DNA of 64,000 nt from Hawksworthiomyces lignivorus (Eukaryota; Ascomycota; Sordariomycetes; Ophiostomatales; Ophiostomataceae), in the NCBI GenBank assembly GCA_002917075.1, contig NTMA01000111.1:1-64000 (forward strand). The letters run 5' to 3'. A model generated the notes under the pieces. It had not been told where the DNA came from. It saw nothing but the letters and a program-made list of their open reading frames with translations, and did no database searches. Shown here one piece after another: positions 22,001 through 32,989 of the stretch. A program made the position numbers and the translations under genes. Positions within the stretch are counted from its first letter, which is position 1, and each line of letters opens with the position of its first letter.

Positions 22001-24830
22001 TTCGGAACCAGAACCAAAGAATGCAGCATGTCTATTTGTTGCACGCATACGGACTCACATATGCACATAGGAAACATACAGCCCCTGTAATTATCGGCCA
22101 GAAATACGCCGATAGACTTGAGTATGGCCGTCTCTTTACTCCCGGGTCGGCGTGTCGTATTCGATCCAGGCTTTTACTGGACTACTGGTTTTTATGTTTC
22201 TTAGTTTTCATGGCCACCCGTTGAACTTCGCTCTCTCGCTTGTCTAGAACGGAACCGAAATGTACTCTGCGAGAGCGATGTTTCTTCTTACCCTTTTCTG
22301 TTTTATCTTCTCTCTTGGCTATGTCATCCTCTTTACGGAATGTCCTAAATAGCGGAAGTGTTGAGACCGGTAGCAAGAGTCTGCATTTCTACTTAAACCA
22401 TTGGCGACTACCTCACACCTTTTATGTTATAAATTTGCTGGTGTTGCCCTCAAAATGTCGTAAACCTAGAGCTGTTCGTATCTTCAAATGTTTATTTCTA
22501 TGGCGAATACTTACACTTGTAATAAAACATCTCCTTCTCTTTCAGTAGTACTACAAAAACATCCATTCCAGGAAAAAAGGTTCAACTGCAAAACCTTCCG
22601 TTTGTAACCGTGGTTTTCTTACCGATTCTGTACCATAGTTCGGCTACAAGGACAGTGAAGGTCTGAACAGTGATCTTCGCCCGAGTTCCGATTTCCCACT
22701 GCCTTCGATCTCATTTAGCTCTTTTCGCTTTCCTCTCAAATTTTCTAGTGACCAAAGTCATCTAAGCTTATGTCCCACCAGAGAATCTATTGGTAGACAA
22801 CATTTGTTGCCGTTTTCTTTCCATACATGCTCTTCCACCGCGGATCCTTCATTTCTTGACGATGCTCTAAATAATGCCATGACAAACACGCTGCGTCCAC
22901 TCTGGTTTATTCATCTGCGATCGAACCCCCAGTGTCATTAACATTATAGCACACAGGCCATAATGCCTTATTTCCAACAAGCTAGCTACTAGCCGTTTGT
23001 TTTAACATCTCAAATCACGGTATTTATTAATGTATTTGCAGTAAGCAAAAAAAGAAAAAAAAGTCACAAGCAAGAATAAACCCTTTTTTCAAATATAGAT
23101 CTACTTGAGCGGGAGAAGCCAAGCAAGCACTTGCTTACGGCGATGCCCGTCATGCTTTTTCCAGCCCCTAACATTCGTTTAGTACCTGACTTAATAGCTC
23201 TTCTCTCACTTTACAGCCATGCGCTCCCTTTCTCTAAAAAAAAAAAAAAATCAGATAAATTCCTTTCTCACATAGTTAGCCCTGTATCGATCTGCGCACA
23301 CCCTCCTTCTTGTCTTCATCGAATTTGTACCCCTGCTCATCATCCATTTTTAACCGCACCCCCTCTTGCTTTTCCACCATGCCTCTCAGGACCATGCATG
23401 GCCTCTGCACGCCCCATGTCCTCTCTTCCCTTGTCAGTTTTGCACTCTTTAGGATCGAGCCACAAAACATATCTGTACAGTATGTTCCGTGCAGAGCGGC
23501 TTGAGCTTCCCATTGGTCACAGAAGAGAATCGCTTGTCTATCCAATAATCATGCCTTTGTCCATTCCAAAGAAAAAGTTACAGAAGCAGCTTCTTGTCGC
23601 TGGGTGCTTGAACAAAATAAGCATTGTTGCTCTTTATTGCCCTCTCAACATCTGCGTACATATATACTATTTGAAGACCTGTGTTTGAATTACAGCGGGC
23701 TTATTTGGTACTTTTTATGTGGGCTAGAACCTGTCTTCAGGGAAGAAAGTAATGCTATGAAGATTCCGCGTGTCATGGACATGACAACATTCTTAGCCGT
23801 CTTCCTTCCTATTTTGCACGCTCCGAACCCCAGTGCCATAATCCGCTGAGATTATTCCGCTGTAGTCCTTATGGTCATTTGCTGTTGAATCCGCATTTTC
23901 AGTCTAGTGGAGAAAACGGAGAAGTGGAGGATGGGGAGACCAAAGAGCTTGATGGATGGGGCGGCACACAATGTGTTAAGGCAAGACAATAGTAAGAGAG
24001 GTAAGAAAAACCACAAAAATATGCCATGTTCAAAGGAACTATATTATTTTCAGAGATGATACCAAGTGCCATGATCCTCGTTAGGTGCCATCCATCACCT
24101 CCGTTGCACGCGGTATTAGCCATTCAGCCAAAATTCCCCAGGCTTTAAGGCCCAGGTTTGTGCACATATAGCTGCCTCTGGCTAATTTTTTTTTTGGTTC
24201 ATTTCCCAAAAGAGAGAATCCGCACCCCCAAAAGCACTAAACGAAGCAGAAATAACAAAACGGATGGTTACTAAGAGTGTGGCCCGGCTAGCCTTCCACC
24301 TTACTCTGCCGTGGGGCTTCCAGACGGACCTCATGGGGGCAGAAGGCACAGACTTGGGGAAAAGAAAATGAGTAGTGAAGGAAGAGGCACGGGAGGGGGA
24401 GAGAAAGGGGGGTAGGCGAAATCGCAATGCACGCCTCTCCTCAGCGCTCACGTCCACAAGAAACCTGTACACATCTGCATACGAGGGACGTACGTTCTGC
24501 TGAACCTGCCTTAGAAAATCCACCCCAGTCCCTCTTCTTTTATCTCTTCTTGTGCAGGATGTACCAGGTACCTGCGTCATGAAAACGGTCCTGGATCCCG
24601 TCAAAAGTGAACCGTACATTAGGTTCTTATTCACACTCTCCCTGATTCCTTTCTGCTCGTAACCGCACATAGGTACACGCCCACATTCGAACTGAACACT
24701 ACCAGATGGGCTCTGTCTTGTGTCGGATTCCCTAGACAATTCTCCGCGCCTGGACTGACGGCAGGCTCTCGGTATTGATCGTGATATGCTAGTCTCCCAC
24801 CCTCTCAGCTTTCTTGTCTCTCCGAGCCTT
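13098..24830. other. Large gene-free region (about 11.7 kb)
   Basis: I find no reading frame with a recognisable domain, no run of exons in compatible phase and no tRNA-like B box pair. The longest frames (20780-21319, 21433-21972, 23131-23688 plus; 24182-24739 minus) are low complexity, and the two checked (20780-21319 and 24182-24739) lack an ATG at the frame start. A GA/TG microsatellite lies at about 19431-19474. Some parts (21440-21900, 23130-23500) are pyrimidine-rich on the plus strand, as leaders and some non-coding transcripts are. Base composition is moderate, not the extreme AT of heavily mutated transposons. The region may hold control elements or non-coding RNA for the homeobox gene downstream; this is inference. 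Confidence 0.5.
19431..19474. repeat. (GA)n-(TG)n compound microsatellite
   Basis: A GA run passes directly into a TG run of about eight units. It lies in the gene-free region and has no coding context. Confidence 0.9.
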
Positions 24831-25092
24831 TAGGTTTGAAGTGTTTCCCTCGTACGAGAGATATGAGACTACAGCAGATAAATTCAACAGAGCGTCTAGG
24901 AAACGGAATTCAAAACAGTCTAAGAACAGAATTCAAGAAAAAAAAGGTGCCAGCTTTTTTTTTTTTCCCTTGGTCCCTTGACTGTAATCCACACACTGTC
25001 TTTATTATATTTGTATTTTTTAACCTCTCCTCGAAGCTTTGTGTCCCCTCTTTCTTTTTCCCTTCTTCCCATTACATCCGTTCACGCCGCTG

Positions 25093-25121
25093 CCACCACC
25101 ACCACCACCACCACCACCACC
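25093..25121 (+). repeat. (CCA)n microsatellite
   Basis: About nine to ten CCA units lie in the probable promoter or leader of the homeobox gene. Confidence 0.9.
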
Positions 25122-26092
25122 TCATTTTATACGCTTTTGGAACTTGCCCAGCCTGTTTGTGTGCATTTTCCTTGTCTTTGTCCCTCCTCCTACTTCCCTC
25201 ACGTCCCCCACCATACGAGTATCGGCTTCCTCGAATTTAATCACTGATATATGAACCCATCTCGAAGCTCTTGAGGTATGTTTGTTTGTCAAACCTTGTT
25301 CTATTTTTTCCCTTGCTCTATCACTACCGTTAGCTCTTTTAATCTTCGTCCTCTCCTGTTTCTTCCACCTTTTTTTTTTTTAAATTCAAATCTTCCCCAC
25401 ACACTTCATATACTTTGATTCTACGTTCACTTTCTGTCAATCTCGCAAAGTGCTTGTCTAACTCTCTCTATATCATCCATATAGACAGGGCAAGCAAACT
25501 GGAGAAACGACCAGGCATTTCAAGATAGCTTCATTACTTCAGACAAGTTCTACACCTTGTCTGATCTTCGTTTTGCTTTGCTGGTGGACTTTCGGTCTAA
25601 AAGTTGAATGTCTATCAACAAATTCTATCCGCTAGGATCCTCACGCTTCTGAAAATTTTCCCCCCTTTATTCCCTTTTCTAGTGTTACCTTCTTCCAGCC
25701 CACTACTACTTCATCTTGCCTATATTCTATCTACTTCAACAACCTCCACTACAAGAAAACAAAGTACATTCTTCCAGGTTTGATCTACGAGAGACTTCTA
25801 CACAGTGGTGTTGATTGAAAATCCAAGAACAGGAACAGTCACAACACAAAAGATCTCCTCCATCATCTACCGGAACCAAGATACGAGCCTTTTACCCCCA
25901 TTTACATTGTGATCTTTTCTCCAAACCCAGTCTACCAAGCCTTCCGACCACTTGCACATCCTGAGCGAAGATCAGCAACGCTGGTAATATAAAGAAGAGC
26001 AAAAAAAGTTCACAGATCAGGAAGAAACAAAACCAAAGCAACTAGTCGACACAGACTACCTATTTGACTGCGATTGTTCATCGGCAAAATCT

Positions 26093-26149
26093 ATGAAGCT
26101 TGCTTTCCGTTTTCTGCTCTCCCCTATTCCCATGCACAGCAAGACTTAA
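26093..26149 (+). promoter_or_regulatory. Upstream ORF of 18 codons plus stop in the homeobox leader
   Basis: This ATG frame ends 443 nt before the main start and is the last ATG before it. Its product would be basic and hydrophobic (MKLAFRFLLS...). It could lower or condition translation of the homeobox protein if the transcript starts upstream of it. Confidence 0.4.
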
Positions 26150-26592
26150 ACGGTCTCTTTCTTCCCACCCCTAGCCTCTCTTCTTCCCACACCACACCTG
26201 CTCTTTGGCACCCACTCAGCCTCCTAATTTCTTCTGTTGTATACCACGCAGTGCCTTTCTCCTTAGAACCTGTTCCGTGCACGGCACAGTTCTTTCTCTG
26301 CTCTCTCATCCCGGCCCATCAGACCCAGCTTGGCTTTCGTTTATTTACCCCCCTCCACCCCCTCGTCTCTCATCTCTCGTGGCAAGAAGAAAATTGGTCA
26401 CCCTCTTCCTAAAAATTCATCTATTTTTCTCTCCTCTATTTTCTCTCTTAGCGCACGCGCTTTCATCTTCTTTTTGTTATTTTCAGGACTGCAAAAAGAA
26501 GAAGAAGAAGGAACAGCAGCCCGCATCACTTCACATTCGTTACCTACGGAGAATTTCACGTTAAAGACAAGTCACGAAACAGCTTCTTTCCA

Positions 26593-29502
26593 ATGCTCGC
26601 TACCAGACGCAGTGAAACAGAACTGAGTCACCCTTGGTCATTCAATAAGCTGGAGACCTCTTACCCTCGCAAATCTTCTCCCAGTCCACGCATGTCGAAC
26701 GCCGGCTTTGAGACGCCGTTGTCAAACCCCACGGAGTGGCCGGGGCAGTACTCCTTTTTGCCTCCGGCAGAGCCCATATTTGCAGCCCAGGCCTATGACC
26801 ATGTAAACGGCTCAACAGATGGCAGCAGCACAGGCAACACCGTTAGCAATGCCAACAATGGTACAAATATGGCAAGCAACGGCACCAACAGCAACAGCCA
26901 GTCGCAAGGCCAGTCGAGACCTACAACGGGCACCAACGGTGATGCCAACCTAGACCATCTCAGTGCGAAAGATGAGAGCTCGCCGCTGGGCCTCCATCAC
27001 CGCCGCAGCATCGATCCTCTGGGCCTCCGGCAACACTCCCAGTCACAACAACAATCACAACAAACTGGTCACCTAGGCAAGCCGTCAACCCCAACGGGGT
27101 CGGCTAGTGAGCACCACACAGATACCCACAGCAATGGCGTATACGGACAAAAAGTGGGAGATTCTGTGGTTGGCCACGACGAGTCGTCTCTCGTGGCCCC
27201 AAGTGACACTAGTGCCCTCTCCTTGGGGCACAATTCTCTGGTTTCTAACCCACTTTCCTCTGTTCTCCAAATTCCTGATATCACAACGAGTCACATTGGC
27301 ACCAGCGGCTCCAATAGCAGCGGTGCTGTGGGCAATGGAAACGGCGAAGACCAGTCCGGCATTAAAGACGACGACGATGAGCTGATTGACGATGAGGAAA
27401 TGGGTGAAGGTGGAGATGCAGACGGAGTGCCACCTCCGGCGCAGACGCCAGCTGAGCGTACGGCACAAAGACGAAAGATGAAGCGGTTTCGGTCAGTACA
27501 TTGTTTCTTTATTATCATGTAACATACGACGCCACTTTTCCAGAGAGCATTTATTTCTAACAAAATTTGTAGCCTGACGCACCAGCAAACGCGCTTTCTC
27601 ATGAGCGAGTTCGCTAAGCAGCCTCATCCCGACGCCGCCCACAGAGAGCGACTCTCACGAGAAATCCCTGGTCTGAGCCCACGTCAAGTGCAGGTTTGGT
27701 TCCAGAACCGGTACGTATATATATAAGGTGGAGTTGATCAAATCCTGGTTTTGAAAGCGGCTAACATTTTGAAAGACGGGCCAAGATTAAGCGCTTGGCT
27801 GCAGATGACAGAGAGAGGGTGATCAAGATGCGTGCGGTGCCAGATGATTTTGACAATGTTCAGGCGCTCCACTCGCCCTATGGAGCCGTACATGGTTTGG
27901 GAACGCCAATTGCCTCACCTGTTGACTTCGGTGCTTCTTCATATGCGGACCATATGATGCGCCCGTTGATGGTAGATGTGCGGCGACCTGATGGAGACGA
28001 CCATCTCTCGCCTACGGGCCTCAGCCCAGCCTTTGGCAGCATCGGTTTCAATCCATCTGCCACCATGAGCAATCCAGATATTCTTTCGCCTCTCTCACCT
28101 ACCTCAACAAACGATCACCGCTATGGTAGCTACTCCAGCCATCTGTCGGTAACTGGAGCATCGTCGACATCTGGTGCATCAGCGGTCAGTCCTTTGGGTT
28201 CAGGGCAGCGCACCTCCAATCCCTATGCGCGAAGCAGCCTTGATAGCACCGGCCTCTCAATGACTGGAGCAGGAAGTAGCAGTCACCACAGTTCGCATCA
28301 CCACCACCAAAGACACCAAATTCGACCTCTGCAGCCACTGCAGCTACGCGAGACCATGTCGCGATCACGCTCTGATAACTTGCAATCGCCTCTGCGGTCA
28401 AGCATGTCATGGAAGGGTGATTCTCTCGATTATACCAGCTATCCTGGAGGCAATTCCAGCCCACAGCTGAGCGGTCGTCCGCAGCAGCCCCTATACCAGA
28501 CCGATGGTCTAGGTACCGGCTCGTCTACCACGACAACCCTTGGCGGTTATGATTCAAGCAACTACTCAGGTAAATATATTTAATTTGCCCCTTACTTTCG
28601 TTCTATATACAGAGAGTGTATTCCCATCCTCATCACTAACCGTCCAGGCAGGCTCTACCGTTCAGTCACCGACACACATGGCCTACCCGGGTTTCCAGTC
28701 TCCGGGTCTTCAAGCGAACAGCCAGAGCCGCACCTCGCGCCTCCGCGCCGCTTCAGCTACGCTGCCCCTGGCCCTTGACTTGAGAACGACTAGCGGAGGA
28801 CCCGGGTCTGCTGCAACAAATCAATTTCGGGGCATAGGTTCAGCCATGTCGCCCGCCATGAATTCGCCAACATCACGACCAACGACGACATCGTCGCAAC
28901 TGGGTGGAATCGGTGGGCTCGGAGGTTTAGGAGGCGTCTCATCCACATCAAGCTACACGGCCAATTTTCCCACGTCAGCACCTTTAACGGCACCGCTTGA
29001 ATATAACTTATCGCGAACGTCGGGATACCGAACTTCGGTATCCGCCGCTGGCAGCGCATCGGGATCAGGTAGCAATGGCAATACAGACTACTCTATGCCG
29101 CAAATGAGCGCCCCCCTCGCACCACCCAACGATTTCACCCAGGCATTCCAGGCATCCATGGCGGCGACTTCAGCCCCTTCGGCAACTTCTATTACAGCAG
29201 CCTTGAATAGCGCCGGCAGCGTTCGCACACCTATGCGCGACTCGTATAGCGCCATTGGCCACCAACATCATACGTCCATGAGCAATCTGTTGGACCGAAG
29301 CAGCAGCAGTGTCGGTCTCGGCAATGACTTTTCTGGAGCTGATGCTGACAACGGCAACACCGGTGGTGGCATCAACAGTCTCAAGCGCAAACACAGTTTC
29401 ACACTGGGTGGCGGCAGCAGCAGCGGCGGGATGGCAACCTCTTCCCCGTCGACTATTACCTCAACAGCGCATGCCGGCAGCATCTATGGAAACTCCGCAT
29501 AA
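26593..29502 (+). CDS. Homeobox transcription factor (probable Htf1/Hox2-type conidiation regulator)
   Basis: Four exons (26593-27491, 27573-27710, 27776-28569, 28652-29502) join in phase to 893 residues. The homeodomain spans about residues 295-354. Its recognition helix has WFQNRRAKIKR with W342, F343, N345 and R347 at the invariant positions and Gln at position 50. Two introns interrupt it, the second inside the WFQNRR codons (R346 is split). The N-terminus is Ser/Asn/Gln-rich with an acidic patch just before the homeodomain. After the homeodomain comes RVIKMRAVPDDFDNVQALHS, then long Ser-, Gly- and His-rich disordered sequence, and the block SRLRAASATLPLALDLR in exon 4. From memory these blocks match the Htf1 group (Fusarium HTF1, Magnaporthe HOX2) needed for phialide and conidium formation. 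The exon 1 donor is GTCAGT, not consensus. An alternative start is Met34 (26692). Confidence 0.88.
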
Positions 29503-29965
29503 ACATAAAATATTAGAATAAACGAAAAGATCAAGGATGGTAGGAAAAGGGAGGCGTTCATCTCGGAAAGTGATACGTTCGACTTGAGTTTTTTTCTTTA
29601 TCGTTTGGATTTATTTATTTTTACTTTTCTCTTATTGCTCTTTTTCTTGTTCTATTTTCTACATTCGCATTCTATTTTCAGGGGTTCTCGAGGCATTGAA
29701 GTCTAATTTACGATCACGGTGGTTTGGGGTCTTGGATTCGCAGTCACTCGCTTACGACTTACATTTTATTTCACGAATGGAGCAGGGGTGTGCTTATATT
29801 TCTCAAGTATTTTTTTTTTGATCTGTTTTTTAAATGTTTTCGTTTTGTTCGCTACATCTTTACTACACTATAGCTTTTATTTTTCTTTCTCTCGTTCACG
29901 TCTATTATTACTTTTCTTCTTCACCAGAACAATACCCCAGTTCTCTTTTGGCTATGTTTTTTTAG

Positions 29966-29982
29966 TATTATTATTATTATTA
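29966..29982. repeat. (TTA)n microsatellite
   Basis: About five to six TTA units lie in the T-rich region downstream of the homeobox gene. Confidence 0.8.
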
Positions 29983-32960
29983 ACTATTTTCATATATCTT
30001 CTCACCATCTGTCACCAGATAAAGCTCCAATTGACTAAATTTCCAGTTTGTCTGAATGTTCTTAATTTTTTATGTATAAACGAACTTTCTTTCAAATATC
30101 TAAATGGCCCTTATTTTACAATAAGCCCAGTCTTTTAGTGGGACTCCTGATCTCCTCTAAGGCTTATAGTTGAATTTTATAAAAATTTGTTGGCTCTGTA
30201 TATGTTGACTATATCATCAACAATTTTTTTTTGTACAGACATAAATAATTACAACAAAGAAAAAAAAATGTGAGGACGAGAGACGCAATGCAGAGCTAGC
30301 GTAAAAAATCAACTGCCGTAGTGTTGAGGATTGCCTGGTAAGAATATAATATTCTGAGCTTTCCACGCGGTTTACGATCCTACTGCTGTACATCCTAAAC
30401 CTTTGCTCACAACAACATGTGGCCCGAGCTAAGAGACGGTAATCAGAGAGTCTCATAAATGTCCGAAGGACGAAAACGCATATATACAAAGTATCTTATA
30501 CAAACGCCAGACACACCTGGCGCACACATGCTCTAACCAAAAGCGGTCTTGGTCTAGGTTTCTTGAAATGCAGGGATTTCAAAGGCCCAACTCCGAACGG
30601 TCTAGTTGCCCACACCGCGGAGCATCTTCACGGCATCCGCTGAAACCATGTCTGCAAGTCATGCGCGCCATAGCTCACAAGGAGGGACAGAAAAAAGGTT
30701 GACGGAAAACCAGGATGGCACTGCAGAAGATATTTTCTCTCCACCCTCGGAACTTTCAGTTGCCCAGCTGCGCGAGCACGTTCTCGTCTTTCTGTGGATA
30801 CGGATGACTTGTAGAGAAAAAAAAAAAGCGCAGGGGTAGGGGGAAGAGTGCATCGGAGAACTAGACGCTATGATCACTGGTGGCAAGGCGGCAACAGCGG
30901 CAGGTATGTGTGGGAAATGGTTGGCTAGAGGGGTGCTGTGATAAGGCGGGCCCCAAAAGCAGAATCAAAAATCGAAGACTGCAGTTTAGGTCGCGCACAG
31001 TGTCATCTCCGCACCACAAGATTACATCTCGCAACAGGGAACACGGGCATCAAACATGCTGATTGCATGTATGGTGTGTGCACAAGAGAGAGGGGACACA
31101 GGCAGTAAGAGAAAGAAGCAATAGAATGATGGATGGTCTGCATACTGCAATGGCAGGGCAGCTCTCGGCCCACCCTCCTTTTCCTGTCTCGGTTCGCCAA
31201 TTGCATCCGTAGGATGAAGATTTGTTGCTCGACATGAGGAACACTGGAGAGGAGTTAGCGGTACGCTAAAGAACTTCACTTACAGTTATTTACGAAGCGG
31301 TGAGATATTGCGTTCCCGATGGAATAGCTCATCTTGGCGTCTCCAACGAATATAGAAGCAAAATAGACTTTTGGCTCTTTTTTCCTCCACGGCTGACGAC
31401 ATTTCTTACGCTGTGGAACACTGCTGACACTTGTCTCCCCAATACCGAGGCGTATGCTTGTGCACTGATCTGGACGGATTCGAGAAACACTCTCAACCAA
31501 GGTAAGGCGTACATAACGATAACTCTGACATTATGTCCTGACTTTAGACAGCAAAATAATCTCGCTGTATAAGAAAGCACGTCGAATAGAACATATGGCA
31601 GCCTTCCTATAGTGCATCAAGAAGTCAGCATGATACAGTGACTAAAATAACCAAAGCAATAGAAAATAGCAGGCGGTTGCAGCTTCTCTAACTTTTGATT
31701 TGATAGCACTCATTAGTTGGCTTTGAGACAGCGTCACTGATACCTAAACTCCAAGTCGCTATACCCCATTGCTCTCGCTGGCCGATCCACCTGTAGCACA
31801 GATTTAAACCCTGATCCTTTTAGGCGATTGAAAATGCCAGTTTTCTGGCAGCACTGCTACTCACACAGCTATTTGCCGAATGTATTGACTACGGTGTCGT
31901 TGTAATTTTCGGGACCAGATGCTTGTTACGCGTGACCACAACATTAGGAGTGCTGTTAGGGGACTGTTCTCTACCTATCAACCGCCGTATAGGGCACCGA
32001 AGCACGACGAGCCCGTCATACCGACATGATCCACCCTGACAGAATCAACCAAATCTCCAGATGCCATATCAAATAGAAATTCGAGCACGGTTATTTCGGT
32101 AGTTAGCTACTTGTCTCGCCTATTTTTCACGTTACGAACAGGTGACGGCGTGTTCGCGGACATTTGAATAAGTCCTGGGGTCATGGGATGTGTCTTTTGA
32201 GCTCTTCGCTATAGCCACACGAGGCCCTCTTTGGCATGTGCAGCGGTCTACGAACAGGGAGTGGTGTTAGAAGAATGTAACTCATGACTGAGGAAGAGCA
32301 GCCAGCAGCATGGCGTGGTGGTGGCTGGTGTGTGTGTAAAAGAGGTGGCAAATTCTGGCTAGGCTTCGGGGTAAACCAGGAAATGTAGAAGTGGACTGCA
32401 GTCCATGGAAGCAAGAATAAGGATATGGTAATAAAAGAAGCGGTATTGCGTTCAGTCATTGAGCGGGCTATTAGGATGTTTCTTATAAAACATATAAGAG
32501 ATATTGCCATATAGGGGTTGCAAGAGAGGCTGGAGCCCAGAACTGCCTAAGCGTGAAATTCTCTCTGATTGGCTGTTAATGGCTATCCATTTTAGGCAAA
32601 AATAGTGTTGTTTGATTGGCCAGAATGGTTGCTCATTTTTGACTGGTTCAGATCGCACCGGTGAAGAAGAGGCTGGTCCTCCTCCGATCTGAGCACAGAC
32701 CATACTTGGGTATTTTCGCCCATTTGTCGCTGTCTCTCGCATCTCTCCCTCATATCTTCCTCCCATCTTGCCGCTGTCAGCTTAACACATCCATTAAGGA
32801 ATGACGCAGAGATATTCACACACATTGCGCTGAGATGTTCAATGTTACGTTGCCGCGGCAAAACTAAACCGATGTGTCTCGATTAGGAAAGAGATTGGAA
32901 AGCTTTCTCAAAAAGGAATGTACGTACTCTGCCCTGAAAGCAACTTCCTTTGGTTGCCCC

Positions 32961-32989
32961 TATTTATTTTATTTTATTTTATTTATTTT
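32961..32989. repeat. TTTTA/TTTA tandem run
   Basis: Several TTTTA and TTTA units occur in tandem in non-coding DNA. Confidence 0.8.

Larger units (their letters stand above)
24831..26592 (+). promoter_or_regulatory. Promoter and long pyrimidine-rich leader of the homeobox gene, with uORFs
   Basis: From about 24960 the plus strand is rich in C and T, including a (CCA)n run at 25093-25121. Nearer the gene it alternates with A-rich parts, the usual look of long 5' leaders of fungal developmental regulators. Short upstream frames start at 25251 (8 codons including stop), 25608 (15 codons including stop) and 26093 (19 codons including stop, ending 26149). After 26149 there is no ATG until 26593, which supports the chosen start. 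A GTATGT at about 25275 could be the donor of a leader intron. The transcription start is not known. Confidence 0.5.

Noticed and set aside
22920..22945. GGTTCGATC-like string on the minus strand, considered as a tRNA B box
   Set aside because: No matching A box, acceptor stem or anticodon arm could be placed around it.
23131..23688. 185-codon plus-strand frame with a poly-Lys run
   Set aside because: It is low complexity, crosses an A-homopolymer and has no family resemblance.
24182..24739. 185-codon minus-strand frame
   Set aside because: It has no ATG at the frame start, no recognisable domain, and Ser/Arg-rich composition as expected by chance.
26074..26412. 112-codon frame in the homeobox leader
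   Set aside because: It begins at TTG. The true ATG in this area opens a different, 18-codon uORF, and the composition is that of a pyrimidine-rich leader.
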